Shown here: positions 58,058 through 64,000 of the stretch, piece by piece | How positions within the stretch are numbered: position 1 is the stretch's first letter | How the letters are laid out: every line of letters starts with the position of its first letter | NCBI RefSeq assembly: GCF_032884065.1 | Contig: NC_088872.1 | Coordinates: 39,995,979 to 40,059,978, forward strand | DNA length: 64,000 bases | Direction of reading: 5' to 3' | DNA from: Artemia franciscana | Taxonomy: Eukaryota > Arthropoda > Branchiopoda > Anostraca > Artemiidae | Made by a program: the position numbers and the translations under genes | The notes under the pieces: generated by a model | The model's input: only the letters and a program-made list of their open reading frames with translations | What the model was told of the DNA's origin: nothing | The model's database searches: none

Positions 58058-60100
58058 TTTTAAGATGGAGGGAGTGGGGAACTGTAAGAAATTTGTTCTA
58101 TTATCATTAGCATATGCAGGTGTTCAGTTGTTATTCAGTACATAGCTTACACAAAAAGAGACTAGGGAGTAATCAACGCCAGACATTCTTTAGATAAAGC
58201 AATGTTCAACTTCTAGACCAAGACTAAATATTTTAATTATGATATATCTCAGCCTTAATTTCAGGGCTTGAAATAGACTCCTGAATGTATAAAATATTTC
58301 CCTTGATTAAAATTTGGGATTTTAACATTGAAGCCCTTAATTATGAGGTCTTAGGCGTTTCGTTAATTCTAAAGATTGGCTCGTAGGATTACCACGTCGG
58401 ACAATTGTGATTTAAAAATTCAGTTTTTATGGTATTAGGCTCAACCCTCTAGAGAAAAAATTTATGATATTCTTCTCTAAGGAATCTGGACATGCGTGCA
58501 ACTATGGTTATATCATTGATCAACCATGTAGTTTATTAGAGGTAAAGTTTATCATGAAACATGATTTTCGCCCTACTGAAAACATTCTTCATTTGGAGCA
58601 GCATGTTTTTATTTGCCATGACATCAACAACAACCCAACGACAAAACAAAATCACAAAGCTAAACAAAGCTTGTAAATAAGAGTGGTGCTACTCCCCTTC
58701 CTTTCAACCATCTAAACAGCTACAGTTTCATCACAATCTCAGCAAAAATGACATGGATTTTGAATATTATTGTTAAAATATAGATAAAAAAGAAAGAAAA
58801 TCACCATAATCATCATGATTACAGGAAAGAACAAATGAGAGTAGACCGAATGTTTAAAATATAATGATATTAAATACTGGATATCTGAGCATTTTTTTTT
58901 ATTGTTTAATACAATAAATATAAAAAGGAAAACTCTTTAAAATATACGGTAGTTTGTTTTCGGTAAAGCGCAAACGACGCTCTGGCTTTTAGAACTTTTA
59001 TTGGTGGGGGTCCAAGTATTTTTTATGGTAATTTCTCTTCATTTCAAGTTTTGCTTTATTATACATTTTAATCTTTGTTCTTTTCAAGATTTACCTGTTC
59101 AGTCGTAGCAGCATCTGTTATCTTTATATTTGATGAAATTATTCATTTTAATTTCTTCGCGTAAAAAAGAATCTAAATTTTCCTGATAAAAATTATTCCA
59201 TCAAAATTTTTCTTCCAAAATGCTCTGTCCTCGCCAGGGTCTATTGGTTCGGTCTAATTATCCTGACAGTTTCAAGATAATTGTAGAAAAGCAATGTTTC
59301 ATTCCTTTTGAATTTCACGAATTGATACAACCTATTTCTTTTCAAAATATTGCTTCTTCTTGGATTCAATTGGTCTGGTATGCATAACATCAAATTACAA
59401 ACTGGTCAGGGATAACCCAAATTTGAGCTTATTTTTTGGAGTCATGAATCAATAATACATTTTCGACACAGCTTTTGTCTTTATGGAGATCTACCTCACG
59501 GAGGTCTCTGTCTGTGTTCTCTGAAAGGTTTAGGCTACCTAATTTGAGACAACAAATCTCGTTGACCCAGTTTCAGGTATCACAAGCTGATGCAAACAAT
59601 CTTCAAAATATTATCCCTTCATTGAGCTCTACCTCACCAGACAATAAGCACTGCTAGTTAAAAGCCTACCTAACGCGAATCAGCTTTTGGGCATACTTTT
59701 TGGACGTCATAAATCGGTAAACTAGTTTCAAGTTTGTTTTCTGCATTGGTTACGTCTATCCTAGAAACTTGCGCATAACGAATAAAGAAAAAATATTTAA
59801 AACCGTTTTTGTGGGTCTCAAATCATTTATTATTTTGGTTGATAATGGTCAAAAACACTCGAAGTTCAGTGACTGGGTTGAACAAAAGCCTTATGTGTCC
59901 TAGCTGATCAGAGAAAAGCTTTTGGTCCATTTTCGGTCAAAAACATCTTTTTTTAATGTGCATAAGGGTGTCAATTGACGAAAGAACTTATGGAAATAAG
60001 TTTCAAACATTTAAGGAAAAAAATGGTGGCCCTTTTCCAGCAAACCAATATTTGAGAGAAAAAAATGTTCTGGCACGTAATATTCGAACTTTAACTGTAC
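58058..60100. other. Non-coding stretch
   Basis: AT-rich with no gene or clear repeat recognised. Confidence 0.6.
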
Positions 60101-61400
60101 TCCCCAAACACTCCCTAGAAGTTTCAATTCTTCCCTCTCCCCCAATCATCCTCCAGATATTACAGATATATTATCTTGATTTTCTGTATGTACATACTAT
60201 GTTTTGATATATAGGCGGACACATACTCCAGTACATCACATCACCCCTTCCTCCTGTATGGATTCAGAGCTCCACTAGGGCTAATAGTGCGAAGACTTTT
60301 AGGAGAATCAGAGACACAAATCCGTTACCCCAATATTTCAGCTCAATCATTCAAGCTGACCCTGAAAAGATGTAGATACTCTATTTTGATAGCTTGGGTA
60401 CACATAGGCTCATTATTTTTACACTGCTGTTTCACAAAGAGTAGGCTCTAGTTACACAGGGACTTTGTGCAATTAAAAAAAATATATATAAAAGACCAAG
60501 CTCTTTAGACACCCTTTGCCTCCTCCCCCAAGCCAAGATTATATGTCCACTGCCACTCTAGCACTCCCTTCATGTCAACTTGACCTCCAAAGCTGTTCCC
60601 AGGATTCTGTACCTGGTGCCACATAACATGTTTTGAGTTACCTTCCTGATTAAACTTGAAAAAATTATATGTCAAATATGGGCTTTACAGTGCCAATACA
60701 TTTAGGTGGAACACTCTTTAGCCATATCTCTCTGACCCCTTCCCCCTTGAGTTATAATTATAGGTTTGCTTGGCCACACTGACACTCACTGAAAGTCTCA
60801 ATTTGATATATCAAGCCATTCTGAATATATTACACATTTCCTATTTTGATACCTCTCCCCCCTTATTTTCCAACATTACATGGAAGTTTCAATTTCATCC
60901 TTCAAGACATTCCGAAGATATTGCAGATATTTTACTTTGATAACGTGGATGCACTTTCAATTTTGCTCTGTTCCATCAATGTTCACCAATTCACAATTCC
61001 ATGAACATTGAAGATATACCATTTTGAAAAAACGGCAACACATAGTGTCTCTCAACTCATCTTGCTACTTAACCATGCCAGGTTAGTACCATAGGAACTT
61101 TTAGTGTAAGGATGTTTAGGCCACATCAATACAAAATACTTTAGCCCCTCTCCTCCCCCAAAATGCAATTTGATATTCTTTTGCCCACCCTTCTTTCACC
61201 CAACAATACCTAGAGGTCTTAACCCCATACTCAAACTCATTCCCAAGATATTGAAGGTATACTACAGGGTGTTTCAATGACTTGGATAGACATAGTGTCA
61301 TTTGCTTCACCTCTGCCACAAGTCAAAATTTGATGTCCACTTGCCCTCTCCTTATACTCCCTGAAAGCTTCAACTAAATCCTCCCAGCATTCCCTATATA
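60100..61400. repeat. Strongly diverged tandem repeat, period about 165-215 bp
   Basis: Blocks of the type CCTCCCCCAAG-CAA-ATTATATGTCCACT, CACTCCCTGAAAGTTTCAA, TCAAGCCATTCC-AGATATTGCAGATATA-TATTTTGAT and GG-TACACATAG recur in order. The first block type begins near 60520, 60735, 60950, 61147 and 61313. Units differ greatly. Frames here are shadows. Confidence 0.6.
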
Positions 61401-62200
61401 TTGTTGATAACATATTTCGAAAACTACAAGCAAAAGCTAATTTGTTTAATTTTGGGCTATCATTATTATGGCTATCAGATGATGTTGATACTGGAAGTAT
61501 ATCTATTAGATTTTTCAATCATTTTGAACAATAAGAAATCCTAAAACTATAGCTCATACCATGGGGGGTTAAGAAGGGACCTGTTAGCAGAAAAGAACAC
61601 AGGTAGCAATGAAAGGTATGAGAGGGGAACTCGTTGCCCTCCTTTTACTTTTGACCCTTAAAAGGAAATTTCCAACAAACGAACTTTATTGTTCAGGTTT
61701 CAAGAGCAAAACCATTCTTTACAAAGAAGCTGAAGGAAAAGTAGTATAATAAAGGAACATGGCTCTTTACTATAGTCAATGGTACAGCATTGCCTCTTAT
61801 AAAGATATTTTTTTTCTTTAATGCATCAAAATGTAGGGATTCCAAAGTGTTTACCACCTATGTAACATCCAATATTCAGTAAGAGTTTACTAGTTGCCAG
61901 AAGTTTGAGTTACAGATTTACAGCAGAAGAACCACAATACAATGAGTTTGTTTGTTTTTGATTAGTAGCCATTCATAGTCTAGATTATCACAACAGTAGC
62001 ATTATAATGCAACAAAGGAGACTATAAAGTGTATATTGCCATTAAGTTCGGCACAGAAATACCATTTTTCTAAAAATTATATTTTTGAGTCCTCTTGTTT
62101 TGAAGCACATAAATATTTGTCTTTTGTATATCATATATGTTCTCAACTATACAAGAGTCATCCACAAATTCACACTCAAATGTTATAAAACACCAGCTTG
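61401..62200. other. Non-coding stretch downstream of AAGAB
   Basis: AT-rich, probably the 3' flank of AAGAB. Nothing recognised. Confidence 0.6.
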
Positions 62201-62206
62201 TTTATT
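62201..62206 (-). promoter_or_regulatory. Poly(A) signal AATAAA of AAGAB
   Basis: Canonical AATAAA on the - strand, 92 nt beyond the AAGAB stop codon. Confidence 0.7.
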
Positions 62207-62297
62207 GTGGTGCATCTGCCCTGTGAGTTGTACACTGTTCAACATGTCCTATCATAAAACATTATTCTTATAAAACAAACTTAAGTACATAGTTTGC

Positions 62298-62984
62298 TTA
62301 GTCTGAATCTTCGTCACAGCTATAAAGCTCATCCTCTGGTCCACCAGCTGCAGTCCAGAATGCTGCTACAACACTTTCTGCAAAAGCTTTTCTCTGGCTG
62401 GGTTCTAGTTTATCAGCTGTTGCTTTCATTACAGCAAATTTAGCAAACAATTCTTCAAATGGAACAGGTTCTTGATTGTCATCATTCAATGAGTTTTTCA
62501 GTGTGATACTGTTGGGCCAGTTATGGGTTTCTAGAATTTCTGCTATCCTATCAACACCCTGTTTTTCATCATTTTCATCTTCTGGACTGTTTAAATCAAC
62601 AAGCTCAGTGTCATTATCAATACAAACTTTCATTATTTTGTCAAAATATCTCTCTTCTAACTGAGAGCAAGCTAGAATCTTAACAGAAACTGATGAATTA
62701 CTTAAATACTTTTCAATATGTCCTATATTTTGGTCAGATATCTTTTCTTCATAATATATTAATCCTTCATATGAGTGAGGTGCACTACCCAAGTCTTTCA
62801 AGCCATTCACAACTTCAATATAGATTGTTGCCTTGTAATATTTAGTAATTATTTCTACTTCACATTTTTTCTGTGGAGTAGAACAGCCAACATAATTCTT
62901 GTCCAGCTTTGCTAACAACTGGTTAACAATATTGGAGCAAATTTCTTCATTTTCACAGTTTACAGCTACAACAGGGTAGCTCAT
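62298..62984 (-). CDS. AAGAB: Alpha- and gamma-adaptin-binding protein p34
   Basis: AAGAB is a cytosolic chaperone for assembly of AP-1 and AP-2 clathrin adaptors. The start is the ATG at 62984-62982 (MSYPVVAVNCENEE); the frame runs a few codons further up without another ATG. It has 228 residues versus 315 in human. The N-terminal half is the Rab-like pseudoGTPase part. KVCIDNDTELVDLNSPEDEN, GVDRIAEILETHNWPNSITL and the C-terminal FEELFAKFAVMKATADKLEP, RKAFAESVVAAFWTAAGGPE and DELYSCDEDSD match the human CIKHGFELVELSPEE, VKRIVQALNANVW and [20 protein letters not shown] regions. The variable middle of the vertebrate protein is short here. It is intronless, unlike the human gene, and intact. 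TAA is at 62300-62298. Confidence 0.9.
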   Translation of the reverse strand: MSYPVVAVNCENEEICSNIVNQLLAKLDKNYVGCSTPQKKCEVEIITKYYKATIYIEVVNGLKDLGSAPHSYEGLIYYEEKISDQNIGHIEKYLSNSSVSVKILACSQLEERYFDKIMKVCIDNDTELVDLNSPEDENDEKQGVDRIAEILETHNWPNSITLKNSLNDDNQEPVPFEELFAKFAVMKATADKLEPSQRKAFAESVVAAFWTAAGGPEDELYSCDEDSD

Positions 62985-64000
62985 TGCCTCTTCCAACTAA
63001 TGTTAATGTTTGCAGCTGAGTAATGGTAAATCCAACTAAAAATATACATATAATAAACAACAAACTAAATATACATTGCAAACTTTGAGCATTTTGATTG
63101 GAAAATAAGAAGCAACAGGAGTCAAATTATTCCCTGGTAGTCAAATGCACCCTGTTAGAAATCCTCTGATATATGAAGAAATGTTGGATCTCTAGCACTA
63201 TGATCTAATCTCTCAACAGATGATTGTTCCCTAAACTTTTTATGAAAAATAAAGCCTGTAGATAATTATATTGTTACTGTTTGTATGATGGATCAAGACA
63301 AGACTATCTAAGCTTTGACAGCATTAGTTTTGCATTCCTAAAGAGCTGGGCATATGCACAACTGTTCCCTAGATGTGAAAAAATTACAAGTAGGATATTT
63401 CCTTACACTTATTACCAATAATCAGTTAAATCATCAGACCTGAATTATTCCTTGGATTACTAATTCCCATACCATTCCATGTAAAGACTACTAATCCTTC
63501 ATAACTGGAGGTAATTAATGATTAATCTTGATAATATTTCCTAGACTTTGAACACACATACCATAGATATACTAGATATGTGCCTTAAAAGGAGTATGCA
63601 AGCATTTCATAGAGGGAGTGGATCAGAATCATGAAAAACTGTATTCTTTGGCCATAAATTTTCCAATTATGCTTGAAAGTTCTTTGATCAAATATTTGGG
63701 AATACTGAATGAATGAATGAATGAATGAGATCTATGTTCCAATTACAAGAAAAAAGCAGAGTATTCTAGAAGACCAAATAAAGGTGAAAGACAGATTACA
63801 CTTTTTTCTTACAATTAAACAAAGCAGTAAGGGTATCAGTAGCTCCATATTTTACTACTACTTATGATTTACTGCCGGAAGCTACTTACAGTATTATAAT
63901 AACGAGAATGGAAAGATATTGTGTCTTCTTAGAATAGGTTTTTAACAAAAGATTTTCAAAACAGTATCAAACAGATTCAAACCACTGATCAAGGTACAGC
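62985..64000. other. Upstream flank of AAGAB
   Basis: AT-rich with no gene recognised. A short (TGAA)n microsatellite lies at about 63705-63728. The AAGAB promoter should lie here, but no clear element was seen. Confidence 0.6.

Noticed and set aside
61116-61518. Two overlapping - strand frames
   Set aside because: They lie in the diverged tandem array and look like chance openings.
62985-62996. AAGAB start at 62996
   Set aside because: The codon there is TTG; the first ATG in frame is at 62984.

Overview
The window is nuclear DNA of an animal, most likely an arthropod and perhaps a crustacean. It is AT-rich. One host gene is split into short exons by introns of up to about 7 kb, and dispersed repeats are dense. 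Species cannot be fixed from the sequence alone.

Three host genes are recognisable. (1) The 3' two thirds of a SACM1L (Sac1) phosphoinositide phosphatase gene lies on the + strand from 125 to 25354. It has eight exons with matching splice sites and phases, an intact CX5R catalytic loop and both C-terminal membrane segments. (2) An intact, intronless 6-phosphogluconate dehydrogenase lies on the - strand at 29947-31764. It carries an unusual 124-residue N-terminal extension with one hydrophobic segment and an acidic repeat linker. (3) An intronless AAGAB (p34, adaptin-binding) gene lies on the - strand at 62298-62984, with a poly(A) signal. A small secreted peptide with a signal sequence is plausible at 56463-56738.

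Much of the rest is mobile DNA. Sac1 introns hold foldback-type repeats (3.1-4.6 kb, 8.4-9.3 kb) and two degraded LINE reverse transcriptase genes (about 17.95-21.47 kb). Between 32.1 and 38.3 kb lie a tRNA-Asp-like relic, two copies of a tRNA-derived SINE, a broken Polinton-like fossil (DNA polymerase B pieces and unassigned reading frames) and an array of a dispersed repeat. The interval 38-46 kb is mostly non-coding, with hairpins, tandem duplications and an isolated Helitron scrap. The interval 46.996-55.059 kb is a head-to-tail Helitron array. It contains one 5' fragment, one 6-kb element with Rep and helicase coding sequence carrying a few lesions, one 1.2-kb non-autonomous derivative and one solitary 3' end. 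A terminal-inverted-repeat element lies at 57.56-58.06 kb and a diverged tandem array at about 60.1-61.4 kb.

The host genes have no obvious functional link: Sac1 turns over PI4P in the ER, 6PGD works in the pentose phosphate pathway, and AAGAB is an adaptor-complex chaperone. The most unusual features are the membrane-anchor-like extension of 6PGD, the tandem Helitrons with duplicated 3' terminators and CRE-like palindromes near their 5' ends, and the Helitron scrap joined to a segment shared in inverted orientation with a Sac1 intron.
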